The position numbers were made by a program, and so were the translations under genes. Source: Mycolicibacterium iranicum (lineage in GTDB: Bacteria > Actinomycetota > Actinomycetes > Mycobacteriales > Mycobacteriaceae). From it: a DNA stretch of 64,000 bases. Below are positions 27,190-39,976 of this stretch, piece by piece. The stretch covers positions 124,001 through 188,000 of the forward strand of contig NZ_LQPC01000002.1 of assembly GCF_002101705.1 (NCBI RefSeq), in the 5' to 3' direction. The notes beneath the pieces were generated by a model. It saw nothing but the letters and a program-made list of their open reading frames with translations. It did no database searches and was not told the origin of the DNA. Numbering within the stretch: the stretch's first letter is position 1; each line of letters opens with the position of its first letter.

Positions 27190-27735
27190 TCAGCGCGGAC
27201 GCGCGGAACGCAGCAGCGTGAAAAAGCTGTGCGACGGGTCTTCGGCGCCCGGCGAACCGACAGGTGTGCCCCGGGTGACGGGGTGGCTGAGGTCGCGTGT
27301 CGACGGGTCATTCACGTGGGCGGTGTCGGTGACGATGGCGCGTTCGACGATCTTCCACGTCCCGCCCCGCTTCTCGTAGCGGTCGAGATACCGTCCGCCG
27401 ACGATGACGTCGACGTCGCGACCGTCGGCGACGAACGTGTGCGTGGCGATCGTGTAGACCTCGCCCTCGGCGGTGTCCCCGTCGATCGAGAAATCAGCCG
27501 TGGTGACGTGGTGCTGCATGGACCGCAGATAGGGCCGCGCCGCGGCGATCTGATCGATGAAGACGAGCGCCGATCCCGAGGAGAAGCGTCCGTGAGAGTC
27601 GGAAGCGTCCGGGTGGTAGAGGCGCCGCAGTTCGTCGACGTCTCCGCGGTCGACGGCGCGGCAGTAGCGGTGCACGAGTTTGCGAAGTTGATGCTCGTCG
27701 AGCATCTCCTGCAGAAGCGCGTCGTCGGACGTCAT
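27190..27735 (-). CDS. SnoaL-like (NTF2-fold) protein
   Basis: 181 residues. The N-terminal LRKLVHRYCRAVDRGDVDELRRLYHPDA and central TTADFSIDGDTAEGEVYTIATH with GGRYLDRYEKRGGTWKI are typical of SnoaL_4-type NTF2-fold proteins, which include polyketide cyclases, steroid isomerases and bile-acid dehydratase-like proteins; many are uncharacterised. Possible acid-base residues are the Tyr/Asp near positions 24-30 and the HH of SMQHHVTT. It follows the kinase-like gene by 14 bases on the same strand, so the two are likely cotranscribed. Confidence 0.78.
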   Translation of the reverse strand: MTSDDALLQEMLDEHQLRKLVHRYCRAVDRGDVDELRRLYHPDASDSHGRFSSGSALVFIDQIAAARPYLRSMQHHVTTADFSIDGDTAEGEVYTIATHTFVADGRDVDVIVGGRYLDRYEKRGGTWKIVERAIVTDTAHVNDPSTRDLSHPVTRGTPVGSPGAEDPSHSFFTLLRSARPR

Positions 27736-27749
27736 GTCAGGGCCACCCT

Positions 27750-28586
27750 TCAGTCCTGTACAGCTTTGGCGATCGCCACATAACGGGTCAACGACGTGGC
27801 GGCGTGCCCGCGCGGGCTGTGAAGTTCCGATACCGCCGCGTGGATGACGCGGATGAGCGTCCAGGCTCGAGCCCGGTCCTCGTCGAGGGCGGCGGCGTCG
27901 ACGAGCCGGTAGAAGCGGCGCCGGACGCCGTCACGGACGTCGCCGGAAAGATCAGCCCAGCGGTGCCACAGCATCGGTGCCAGTTCGTAGTGCGGGTCGC
28001 CGTTGAGAGGGCGTGGCGAGATCGCCAGCCAGGGCTCGCGGTCTGCGCTGAGCACGTGTCGGTAGTGCAGGTCGCCATGCAATACGACGCCCGCGGTCGC
28101 CGCCTCGGAGGTCAGCTCCCTGCTCAACGCTGCCGCCTGCTCCACCAGTCGGTGTGGGATCGGTGCCCCGCGTGGCAGGTGGTCCAGCTCGATCGTTCGC
28201 TGCTGAACAATCGAGGTGAGCGAGGTCAATTGCGGCATCGCTGGCACGTGCAGCGCGCCGTAGAGGCCGGCCGCGATCGCGCATGCCTCGGCCTCGGGCA
28301 GCGTCTCCAGGCTCGGCAGGGTAAGGCGTTCCAGCAGTACCGCCCGCTGGTGCGGATCGGCCCGAAGTAGCCGTACTGCGCCTCGGCCGCCCCAGCGCCG
28401 CAACACCAGGTGGTCATGCTCGGCTGCCTGTCCGGCTCTGCCGACCCGCAGAACAGCGGCCACACCGTCGTCGGTGCGCACCGGCAGCAGGTGCGCGTGG
28501 GTGCCGTCGTGGGCGGGCCCATCGGTGCGCAATCCCCACAATTCCAGCAGCTGCCGCGCTGTACTGGACGGCTCTTCTGATGTCAT
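27750..28586 (-). CDS. APH(6)/hydroxyurea-phosphotransferase-like protein with altered active site
   Basis: 278 residues. The fold is that of streptomycin/hydroxyurea phosphotransferases: LERLTLPSLETLPEAEA in the middle and VVLHGDLHYRHVLSADREPW followed by LAISPRPLNGDPHYELAPML. In active relatives the loop reads HGDLHxxNVL and IDPKP. Here the catalytic-loop Asp is kept, but the Mg-binding Asn is His and the DFG-equivalent Asp is Ser, both read from the coding strand. The protein may therefore be catalytically weak or a binding protein, or use altered metal contacts. It lies between a SnoaL-like gene and a luciferase-like gene. Calling it a resistance gene would not be justified. Confidence 0.75.
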   Translation of the reverse strand: MTSEEPSSTARQLLELWGLRTDGPAHDGTHAHLLPVRTDDGVAAVLRVGRAGQAAEHDHLVLRRWGGRGAVRLLRADPHQRAVLLERLTLPSLETLPEAEACAIAAGLYGALHVPAMPQLTSLTSIVQQRTIELDHLPRGAPIPHRLVEQAAALSRELTSEAATAGVVLHGDLHYRHVLSADREPWLAISPRPLNGDPHYELAPMLWHRWADLSGDVRDGVRRRFYRLVDAAALDEDRARAWTLIRVIHAAVSELHSPRGHAATSLTRYVAIAKAVQD

Positions 28587-28607
28587 CGAATGATGTTGTC
28601 GCAGAGG

Positions 28608-29768
28608 CTAACCGGAGGGCTGTCTGGCCTGCTGTTCTGCGGCGTGATCCTCGATCGCCTTGCCGATGGCGTGCGCCGCCTGGTCGACGAACGAAGTACC
28701 GCTGTCGGTGACCCAGTCGCGGGAGGCGATCGGTCCCGTGAGCTGGCCGGTGAAATGCGGAATAACGAACTCCGCGAACAGTTCGTAGCTGCGCAGCTTC
28801 GCGGCGGGCGGAGCCCAGTCGTGGTCGAAAAGCAGGAAGGCGCCGAAGCCGCCGTTGCTTGCCTCGACGAGTTCTTCGATCTTGGCGATCGCATCGGCGG
28901 GCGTGCCGATCACGGCGAATCCGGATTCCCGGTTGTTCGCGATGATCTCGGCGGGCGTCTCGCCCTGAACAGGTCCAGCGGGCAGGATATGCGTGAAATA
29001 GTTTGAGAACTGCGCGATTCCGTACTCGACGTCGCGTTCGGCCTGTTCTCGGGTCTCGGCGAGATGCATCGGTCCGACCAGCCGCCACTTGGACCGGTCC
29101 GCGACGTGGCCGTGTTGCGCCGCAACCTCCTCCCACGTATTCCAATGCTGGGCAAGCAGATCCATGCCCTGCCTGGCGGTGGCGGCGATCGACAACATGC
29201 CGATGCCGTGCCTGCCCGCGCCGCGCGGGCCGGTGGGGGAAAACGACGCGGCGACCGCGATGTCGAAGCACGGGTCGCTGTAGGGCTTGAGTTGCAGTCG
29301 CGCGTCCTGCAGCGTGAATCCGTCGGTGTGCATCGCGACCGTCTCGCCGCGCAGCAATCGCACGATCGCATCGAGGCACTGCTCCATGCGGGGCCGTTGT
29401 TCATCGGCAGGGATTCCCAGCATGTGCGCGTCAGAGGTGAGCTGGCCCGGCCCGCAGCCGAGCATCACGCGACCCCGGGTGAGGTGGTCGAGCAGCACCA
29501 TGCGGTCGGCGAGCATCAACGGGTTGTGATAGGGCAGCGAGCTGACGCCCGTGCCGAGTTTGATGTGCTTGGTGCGTTCGGCTGCGACGCCGATGAACAC
29601 CTCGGGGGAGGCGATGATCTCGAATCCCGCGGAGTGGTGTTCACCCACCCACGCCTCGTGGAAGCCGAGGCGGTCCATCGCCGAGATCAGATCGAGATCG
29701 CGTTCGAGCGCGAGGGTGGGGTTCTGTCCGACCGGGTGGAACGGTGCCATGAAATTTCCGAAGCGCAT
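28608..29768 (-). CDS. LLM-class flavin-dependent monooxygenase
   Basis: 386 residues, luciferase-like fold. The N-terminus (MRFGNFMAPFHPVGQNPTLA) and WVGEHHSAGFEIIASPEVFIG, with LGTGVSSLPYHNPLMLADRM and GRVMLGCGPGQL, are standard for the class that uses reduced FMN (or F420 in actinobacteria). Substrate cannot be assigned; similar proteins oxidise ketones or alkanes. The start is the ATG at 29768. It is transcribed in the same direction as the kinase-like and SnoaL-like genes, 21 bases upstream of the former, so a three-gene operon is likely. Confidence 0.85.
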   Translation of the reverse strand: MRFGNFMAPFHPVGQNPTLALERDLDLISAMDRLGFHEAWVGEHHSAGFEIIASPEVFIGVAAERTKHIKLGTGVSSLPYHNPLMLADRMVLLDHLTRGRVMLGCGPGQLTSDAHMLGIPADEQRPRMEQCLDAIVRLLRGETVAMHTDGFTLQDARLQLKPYSDPCFDIAVAASFSPTGPRGAGRHGIGMLSIAATARQGMDLLAQHWNTWEEVAAQHGHVADRSKWRLVGPMHLAETREQAERDVEYGIAQFSNYFTHILPAGPVQGETPAEIIANNRESGFAVIGTPADAIAKIEELVEASNGGFGAFLLFDHDWAPPAAKLRSYELFAEFVIPHFTGQLTGPIASRDWVTDSGTSFVDQAAHAIGKAIEDHAAEQQARQPSG

Positions 29769-29868
29769 CTAGCCATTCTGACCGTCGTCCCGGCCCCGCA
29801 GGCACGCATCAGGAATAGTCGCTCGCCTTCGAGGCATTGATCGGCGTCGCCGGGGTACCTGCTCGGGC

Positions 29869-31209
29869 GTGACGTCTGAGACAGCTGCGCCGACCACCGA
29901 ATCGACGAAACTCGCGCGCAAGATCACCGGTCCGCTGTTGTTCCTGTTCATCCTGGGTGACGTCCTGGGCGCCGGCATCTACGCGCTGATGGGCGAGCTT
30001 TCGGCTGAGGTCGGCGGTGTGCTGTGGGCTCCATTGGCCGTGGCGTTGGCTTTGGCCCTGCTGACCGCCGGGTCCTACGCCGAGCTGGTGACGAAGTATC
30101 CACGTGCCGGGGGAGCGTCGGTCTTCGCCGAACGCGCCTTCGGTAAGCCGCTGATCTCGTTTCTGGTGGGGTTCAGCATGCTCGCCGCCGGCGTGACCAG
30201 CGCTGCCGGCCTGGCGCTGGCATTCTCCGGTGACTACCTCGCGACCTTCGTCGATGTCCCCGTCCCGCTGGCGGCCGTGGCATTCCTCGCGTTGGTCGCC
30301 TGCCTGAATGCTCGCGGCATCAGCGAGTCGTTGAAGTCGAATGTCGTCATGACGGTCATCGAGCTGTCAGGGCTCGTGCTGGTCGTCGGGGTCGTCGCTC
30401 TGATGGTAGGGCGGGGTGACGGCGATCTGGCGAGGGTCGGCGCGTTGCCCGACGGCACCACACCCGCGCTGGCGATCCTCGGCGGCGCTATCCTCGCGTA
30501 CTACTCCTTTGTCGGCTTCGAGACCTCGGCGAACGTGGTCGAGGAGATCAGGGATCCCAGCCGGGTGTACCCACGCGCGCTGTTCGGTGCCCTGCTCACC
30601 GCCGGTCTCGTCTACGTGCTGGTCGGTCTCGCGAGCGCCATCGCGCTGCCGTCGGCGGAACTCTCTCAATCCTCAGGTCCGCTGCTCGACGTCGTCGCGG
30701 CGTCCGGGGTGGCGGTACCCGACTGGTTGTTCAGTCTGATCGCCCTCATCGCCGTGGCCAACGGCGCTCTGCTGACGATGATCATGTCGAGTCGGCTCAC
30801 CTTCGGCATGTCCGAACAGGGTCTGCTGCCAAGCATTTTCGCGCGTGTGCTGCCCAATCGCCGCACACCGTGGGTCGCGATCGTCGCAACGACCGTCGTC
30901 GCGATGATGCTCACGCTGATCGGAGATCTTTCGACACTGGCCGAGACGGTGGTGCTACTCCTGCTCTTCGTGTTCTTGTCGGCGAACGTGTCGGTGTTGG
31001 TGCTGCGCCGCGACCACGTCGACCACGACCACTTCCGCGTCTGGACGTTCGTTCCCGTTCTCGGAATCGGCTCGTGTCTGCTGCTACTCACGCAGCAGAG
31101 CAGCACGGTGTGGCTGCTGGCCGCTGCGCTGCTGGCGGCCGGGGTGGTGCTCTACTTCGTCGCCCGAAGGGCCGGCGCGGCGACGGGGACGCCAAACGGC
31201 TCCTCGTAG
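29869..31209 (+). CDS. APC-superfamily amino-acid permease
   Basis: 446 residues with twelve hydrophobic helices. The signature FILGDVLGAGIYALMGEL in helix 1 and SYAELVTKYPRAGGASVFAERAFG after helix 2 are typical of amino acid-polyamine-organocation transporters. Start is the GTG at 29869, divergent from the monooxygenase gene by 100 bases. The substrate is probably an amino acid or amine. A Gly/Ala-rich tail of about 15 residues ends the protein. Confidence 0.87.
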   Translation: MTSETAAPTTESTKLARKITGPLLFLFILGDVLGAGIYALMGELSAEVGGVLWAPLAVALALALLTAGSYAELVTKYPRAGGASVFAERAFGKPLISFLVGFSMLAAGVTSAAGLALAFSGDYLATFVDVPVPLAAVAFLALVACLNARGISESLKSNVVMTVIELSGLVLVVGVVALMVGRGDGDLARVGALPDGTTPALAILGGAILAYYSFVGFETSANVVEEIRDPSRVYPRALFGALLTAGLVYVLVGLASAIALPSAELSQSSGPLLDVVAASGVAVPDWLFSLIALIAVANGALLTMIMSSRLTFGMSEQGLLPSIFARVLPNRRTPWVAIVATTVVAMMLTLIGDLSTLAETVVLLLLFVFLSANVSVLVLRRDHVDHDHFRVWTFVPVLGIGSCLLLLTQQSSTVWLLAAALLAAGVVLYFVARRAGAATGTPNGSS

Positions 31210-31319
31210 GCGCTCGGGGCCGTGCGGAAAGTTCGCCGGCAGCCATTCGGGAGCCGGGCAGCGCGCTTGCCCGCCCGCGAACTGGTTTGTAGCGGCCCGC
31301 CAGGTGGAATAATGGATCG

Positions 31320-31988
31320 ATGCCGCACACTGACCGGGTGTCTAAGCCCGCGTTGGACGAGTCTCTTCGGTCCAGTGGCGATCTCCGTGTCGGCAGTTTT
31401 CGGTTTTGGTTCGTCGGCCAGCGGTGGGAATGGTCCGACGAGGTTGCCCTCATGCACGGTTATCAGCCGGGCTCGGTCACGCCGACCACTGAGCTCCTCC
31501 TCGGGCACAAACACCCCGACGATCGCAGGCATGTGCAGGAGCTTCTCGACCAAGCCCTGCACGCGGGCGGCGCGTTCTCCAGCAGGCACCGCTTCATCGA
31601 CACGAACGGTCGTGAACACACCGTCCTCGTCCTCGCCGATCGAATGCTCGACGACAGCGGCGCCGTCGTGGGCACCGAGGGCTATTACGTCGATCTGACG
31701 GCCACCCTGCACGAGGTGCGCCGCGACGCCCTCAACAATTCGCTGCCCGACCTGTTCGCCGCGCGCGCGGAGATCGAGCAGGCCAAGGGCGCGCTCATGC
31801 TGGTCTACGGGGTCGGCCCCGACCAGGCCTTCGAACTCCTGCAGTGGCGTTCGCAGCAGACCAACGTCAAGGTGCGGTTGTTGGCCGCCCAGATCGTCGA
31901 GGAGTTCCACACTGTGCGTGCCCAGCGTGACGACTTGAGACGGGAATTCGACCACCTCCTGCTGACCGTGCATCAGCGCGTCGGGTGA
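31320..31988 (+). CDS. PAS-ANTAR RNA-binding antiterminator regulator
   Basis: 222 residues. A PAS domain of the PAS_3 type occupies about 20-125 (VGSFRFWFVGQRWEWSDEVA, HPDDRRHVQELLDQAL, DLTATL), and an ANTAR helical bundle about 140-200 (EIEQAKGALMLVYGVGPDQA onward). ANTAR domains bind paired RNA hairpins to prevent transcription termination. In mycobacteria PAS-ANTAR proteins are sensors without an obvious kinase partner. Here the gene overlaps the next (STAS) gene by four bases and is the first gene of a four-gene signalling operon. ATG 31320 is chosen; a GTG 18 bases downstream is possible. Confidence 0.88.
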   Translation: MPHTDRVSKPALDESLRSSGDLRVGSFRFWFVGQRWEWSDEVALMHGYQPGSVTPTTELLLGHKHPDDRRHVQELLDQALHAGGAFSSRHRFIDTNGREHTVLVLADRMLDDSGAVVGTEGYYVDLTATLHEVRRDALNNSLPDLFAARAEIEQAKGALMLVYGVGPDQAFELLQWRSQQTNVKVRLLAAQIVEEFHTVRAQRDDLRREFDHLLLTVHQRVG

Positions 31989-32364
31989 GGGTGCGAGAAC
32001 GCGTGGGACTGCTGGAGATCGTGCAGGACGTGCACGACGGCGCCGTCGTGGTCCGCGCGGGCGGCGAAGTCGATTCGCGCACAGTTGATTCGCTGTCTGA
32101 GGCGCTCACGGCCGCGGTCGCCGAGGCTGTCACCCGTCCGGCCCGGGTGCTCGTCGTCGAATTGGACGGTGTCACATATTTCGGCAGCGCAGGGCTCAAC
32201 GCCCTGCTCAATTGCTCCGAGAAGGCGCGCGCGGAGGGTGTCGCGGTGCGTGTGGTAGCGACCGGCGCCGAGGTCCTGCGGCCCATCGAGGTGACGAAGA
32301 TCAACACCGTCCTACCGCCCTACCGCAGTCTGGGCGAGGCTCTTGCGGTGACGGACGAAACGCA

Positions 32365-32368
<4 letters not shown>
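31985..32368 (+). CDS. STAS anti-sigma-factor antagonist
   Basis: 127 residues, single STAS domain (VRAGGEVDSRTVDSLSEAL to LVVELDGVTYFGSAGLNALL). The phosphorylatable serine of RsbV/SpoIIAA corresponds to Ser68 in FGSAGL, although the preceding acid is replaced by Gly. In partner switching, the dephosphorylated form captures the anti-sigma kinase. Start GTG overlaps the PAS-ANTAR stop, and its own stop overlaps the start of the large kinase-phosphatase (GTGA). Its likely modifying enzymes are therefore encoded next door. Confidence 0.85.
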
Positions 32369-36530
<4,162 letters not shown>

Positions 36531-36534
<4 letters not shown>

Positions 36535-36845
36535 TGGCGACCCCGCTTCAGCTCAGCACCCATCGCCGCGATGACGGCCGACTTGTGCTGGCCGCTGTCG
36601 GCGAGCTCGACCTCAGCAATATCGAGGTGTTCAGCAGCGCGCTGCGCGACGCTGCGGCCGGAGCCGACGGCACGCCGTTGCGCGTGGACCTCACTGCGGT
36701 GGAGTATCTCGACAGCGGCGCGATCAATGTGCTTTTCGATCATGCGGAGTCCATCGACCTTGTCGTGAATCCGATGCTGCTGCCTGTGCTGACGGTCAGC
36801 GGGCTGACCGAAGTCGTGACAGTCAAGCCGGGTCCGGACAGTTAG
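36531..36845 (+). CDS. STAS anti-sigma-factor antagonist (second)
   Basis: 104 residues, one STAS domain (LVLAAVGELDLSNIEVFSSAL and YLDSGAINVLFDHAE). The phosphoacceptor Ser62 in LDSGA keeps the acidic residue before it, which makes this the more canonical of the two STAS proteins in the operon. Start is GTG 36531 or ATG 36534; either overlaps the stop of the large fusion gene. The stop overlaps the stop of the convergent primase-polymerase gene by four bases. No sigma factor gene is within the window, so the sigma partner must be elsewhere. Confidence 0.85.
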
Positions 36846-37822
36846 TCAGCTGCGCCGCCGCTGCGGGCTCGATGGGTCGCCCTCTCGCGGGCGCGGCGTT
36901 TTCCCTCGTGCATCGCCGCCACCCTGGCGACTGGGATGGTGTGGCCGTGCGCGATCAGGTCCTCCGGCAATCGCTGAGCAGCGGGCATCTCGTCGGCCCA
37001 GGGATCTTTCCCGGCCAGGGCGTCGACAGCGGTCCGCACGGTGAAGTCGGCGGGCGATACCCGGTCGAGGTCTGACCATGCGACCGGGAACGACACCGGC
37101 GTGCCTGCCCGCAGCCTCGGGCTGTAGGCCGCGGCCACCGTCGCGCCTCCTGCGCGGGTGGCATCAACGAATACTTTGCCGGCCCGGTCCTCGACGATGA
37201 AGGCCGTCGTGGCGATCGACGGGTCGAGGGCCTCGGCCCGGGCAGCCAACGCGCGGGTCGCTGCGGCCACATCGTCGCCCGGTGCGCTGTCGTCGATGGG
37301 CACGAAGATGTGCACGCCTCGCGACCCGCTCGTCTTCACCGCGCCGGACAAGCCGCTGTCGGTGAGCGCCCGGCGCACCAAATTTGCCACGGCCACCACC
37401 GCGGAGAAGTCGGCGTCAGCGGGTGGGTCGAGGTCGAGGATCAGGTGGGTCGGACGGTAGATGTTGTCGGCCAGTCCGAGCGCGGGGTGGTATTCGATCG
37501 CGCGTTGATTCGCCAGCCACAGCAGCGTGCGCCGGTCGTCGCACAGCGCATAGTGGATCTCGCGCTTGGACGCCTCGGCCCAAATGCCCACGGTGCGGAC
37601 CCAGTCGGGCGTGTACTTGGGGACGTTTTTCTGCATGAACGGAGCACGGCCCCGCAACGCGCGCAGCACGGTCAACGGCCGGTCGGCCAGCACGGGCAGC
37701 ATCCTGTCGGCGACGGCGTCGAGATAGTCGACAAGGTCGCGTTTCGTGGCACCGGAATCCTCGGTGAGCTCCTGATCCAGGTTCGTCAGGTCCACTCCAG
37801 CCCGCTGCTCGTCGGTGCTCAT
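36842..37822 (-). CDS. Stand-alone LigD-type primase-polymerase (PolD-like)
   Basis: 326 residues, archaeo-eukaryotic primase fold as in the polymerase domain of LigD. Metal-binding Asp pair in LILDLDPPADADF, nucleotide-binding KTSGSRGVHIFVPID, and a third acidic region in FPVAWSDLDRVSPADF are visible. Mycobacteria carry stand-alone homologues (PolD1, PolD2) that add ribonucleotides and fill gaps in end joining and base-excision repair. There is no ligase or nuclease domain here. A basic C-terminal tail (EGKRRARERATHRARSGG) could help DNA binding. ATG 37822 is the start; divergent from the TRAP operon. Confidence 0.87.
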   Translation of the reverse strand: MSTDEQRAGVDLTNLDQELTEDSGATKRDLVDYLDAVADRMLPVLADRPLTVLRALRGRAPFMQKNVPKYTPDWVRTVGIWAEASKREIHYALCDDRRTLLWLANQRAIEYHPALGLADNIYRPTHLILDLDPPADADFSAVVAVANLVRRALTDSGLSGAVKTSGSRGVHIFVPIDDSAPGDDVAAATRALAARAEALDPSIATTAFIVEDRAGKVFVDATRAGGATVAAAYSPRLRAGTPVSFPVAWSDLDRVSPADFTVRTAVDALAGKDPWADEMPAAQRLPEDLIAHGHTIPVARVAAMHEGKRRARERATHRARSGGAAD

Positions 37823-37924
37823 CCACCCAGCCTATGGGCCGCAGGCCGGCGAAAAGATGCTCTGCCAACATAAGTCGGGATTCCGCCGCGATATCCATGA
37901 TCGGCGCTTAACGTTTGGGTTCAT

Positions 37925-39976
37925 ATGGACCGGAGCCCATCGAGGGAGCCCGACGATCCGCCCACCGCGATCGACACGGCGCCACCTGCTACCGCGACAG
38001 CGGAGACCTCTGCCGTACCGCAGGTCGACGATCAGGAAAAGCCGGGACGGGAACTCCGCGGATGGATCCATCATTTCGTCGCCGGTGTCGCGTTCGCTGT
38101 CGCGATACTGACCATCTGGCAGGTCTTTCGGCCGCTGTCGCAGGGCAGCCAGTTCTACCTCATCGTGTTCCTGTCAGGATCCCTGCCGCTGGTGTATCTG
38201 GTCTACCGATCGGGGTGGGGAAGGCTCGACCCCGAGGACAGGCCCGGCGTTCTGGACTGGGTCCTGGCGGCGCTGACTCTTCTGGTGTGCCTCTATCCGG
38301 TGCTGCCCATGCGCATCGGATCGGCCGGCGGCGGCTACAACGCGTTTCTTGACCGCCAGGGCACGCTCGGTCCCCTTGACGTCGTGATGGGCGCACTGCT
38401 GCTGGTGCTCATCCTCGAAGCGTGCCGACGGACCACCGGCTGGGCGCTGCCGATCGTGTGCGGGCTGTTCCTGGCCTACGGGTACTACGGGGGACTGTTG
38501 CCGCAGGGGTGGGCGATCGCCCACGCCGGTTTGGATTTCGACCAGATCATCGACGCGCTGTACAACTCGGGCAGCGGATTCTTCGGAACCCCTCTCGATG
38601 TCGCGGCGACCTACATCGTGTTGTTCACCATCTACGGTGCCGTACTCGAACTGTCCGGCGGCGCGCGGTTCTTCGTCGATCTCTCGGTGGCCGCATTCCG
38701 CCGTTCACGCAGCGCTGCGGGGCGGACGGCGGTGGCGTCGGGGTTCCTGCTCGGCACGGTGTCCGGATCAGGCACCGCGACCGCAGTCAGCGTGGGTGCG
38801 GTGACATGGCCGATCATGCGGCGCGCGGGATACACGCCCGAACGAGCGGGCGGCGTGCTCGCCGCAGCCGGTGTGGGTGCACTACTGTCACCGCCCACCC
38901 TGGGTGCGGCGGCGTTCATCGTCGCCGAATACCTCGAGGTCTCGTACCTGACGGTGCTGGGGTGGGCCATGATCCCGACGGTCCTCTATTACCTGGGCAT
39001 TTTCCTTGCCGTGGAGATCGATGCCAGGCGCTTCGGGATGAGGGCAGCGCATCTGGAAACCAAGTCTCCGTGGAAGTTACTGGGCCGCTTCGGATATCAC
39101 TTCTCGTCACTGATCGCGATCGTGGTGCTACTGGCGGTCGGGATGTCTGCGACGCGGGCGGTGGTGTACGCGACCATGTTGGCTGTCCTGCTCTCTTTTC
39201 TCGACCGCCGCTACCGGCTGACTCCGCGACGGCTGTTCGATGCACTCAGCACAGGAGTGCGCGGGGTACTGCCGGTGGTCGCCGTATGTGCCGCCGCCGG
39301 CGTGATCACGGCGATGACGACGAAAACCGGTCTGGGCGCTCAGTTTTCGTCAGTCCTCGTCGGTGGTGTTGATGCGCTCACCGACAACCGCACGATGATG
39401 CTGGCCCTGACGGCCGTGTTCGCGGCCGTCGCGCTGGCGCTTCTTGGCCTGGCGATCCCGGTGACGGCCTCGTTCGTCATCGGCTGGGTCATCATCGGGC
39501 CTGCACTGCTGGCGCTCGACGTTCCTGCTCCCGCGGCTGCGATGTTCGTCTTCTACTACTCGGTGCTGTCCGAGGTCACGCCGCCTACGGCGCTCGCGGC
39601 CGTCGGCGCGTCCGCGGTCACCGGCGGCCGTGCGATCCCGACCATGTGGCAGGCGCTGCGCTACGCAGCCCCTGCCTTCCTGGTGCCGATCGCCTTGGTG
39701 TTGACCGATCCCGGTGAGTACCTGCTGGGCCGCGGGCCGTGGATCGGCGTCGTCTGGGCGTCGGCCGTCGCGGCCGTCGGCATCGTCGCACTGTCGTTCG
39801 CCGCTGGCGGCTGGGCGCTCGGCGCGGGCGCGATGGGCCGAATCTCGCGCATCCTCACCGCGATTGCGGCCCTGCTGTTGCTCTTCCTGAATCCCGTCAC
39901 GATCGCGGCCGGATTCGCGTTCCTGCTGGGCGCGGTAGCGCTCACCTTCATCAGCAACAAGAGGAGACCGACATGA
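37925..39976 (+). CDS. TRAP transporter fused permease (4TM-12TM)
   Basis: 683 residues. A hydrophilic N-terminal 50 residues is followed by at least 16 hydrophobic helices. The 12TM (DctM-like) part contains FRRSRSAAGRTAVASGFLLG and GTVSGSGTATAVSVGAVTWP, the hallmark of the large TRAP subunit, and the N-terminal third is the small (DctQ-like) subunit fused on. Such fusions work with TAXI-type binding proteins, which is the next gene, overlapping by four bases (ATGA). Ion-driven uptake of an organic anion is expected; TRAP-TAXI systems are uncommon in mycobacteria to my knowledge. Confidence 0.88.
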   Translation: MDRSPSREPDDPPTAIDTAPPATATAETSAVPQVDDQEKPGRELRGWIHHFVAGVAFAVAILTIWQVFRPLSQGSQFYLIVFLSGSLPLVYLVYRSGWGRLDPEDRPGVLDWVLAALTLLVCLYPVLPMRIGSAGGGYNAFLDRQGTLGPLDVVMGALLLVLILEACRRTTGWALPIVCGLFLAYGYYGGLLPQGWAIAHAGLDFDQIIDALYNSGSGFFGTPLDVAATYIVLFTIYGAVLELSGGARFFVDLSVAAFRRSRSAAGRTAVASGFLLGTVSGSGTATAVSVGAVTWPIMRRAGYTPERAGGVLAAAGVGALLSPPTLGAAAFIVAEYLEVSYLTVLGWAMIPTVLYYLGIFLAVEIDARRFGMRAAHLETKSPWKLLGRFGYHFSSLIAIVVLLAVGMSATRAVVYATMLAVLLSFLDRRYRLTPRRLFDALSTGVRGVLPVVAVCAAAGVITAMTTKTGLGAQFSSVLVGGVDALTDNRTMMLALTAVFAAVALALLGLAIPVTASFVIGWVIIGPALLALDVPAPAAAMFVFYYSVLSEVTPPTALAAVGASAVTGGRAIPTMWQALRYAAPAFLVPIALVLTDPGEYLLGRGPWIGVVWASAVAAVGIVALSFAAGGWALGAGAMGRISRILTAIAALLLLFLNPVTIAAGFAFLLGAVALTFISNKRRPT

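Noticed and set aside
27750..28586. Functional aminoglycoside resistance gene
   Set aside because: Two of the expected metal-binding residues are replaced, so a resistance call would overstate the evidence.
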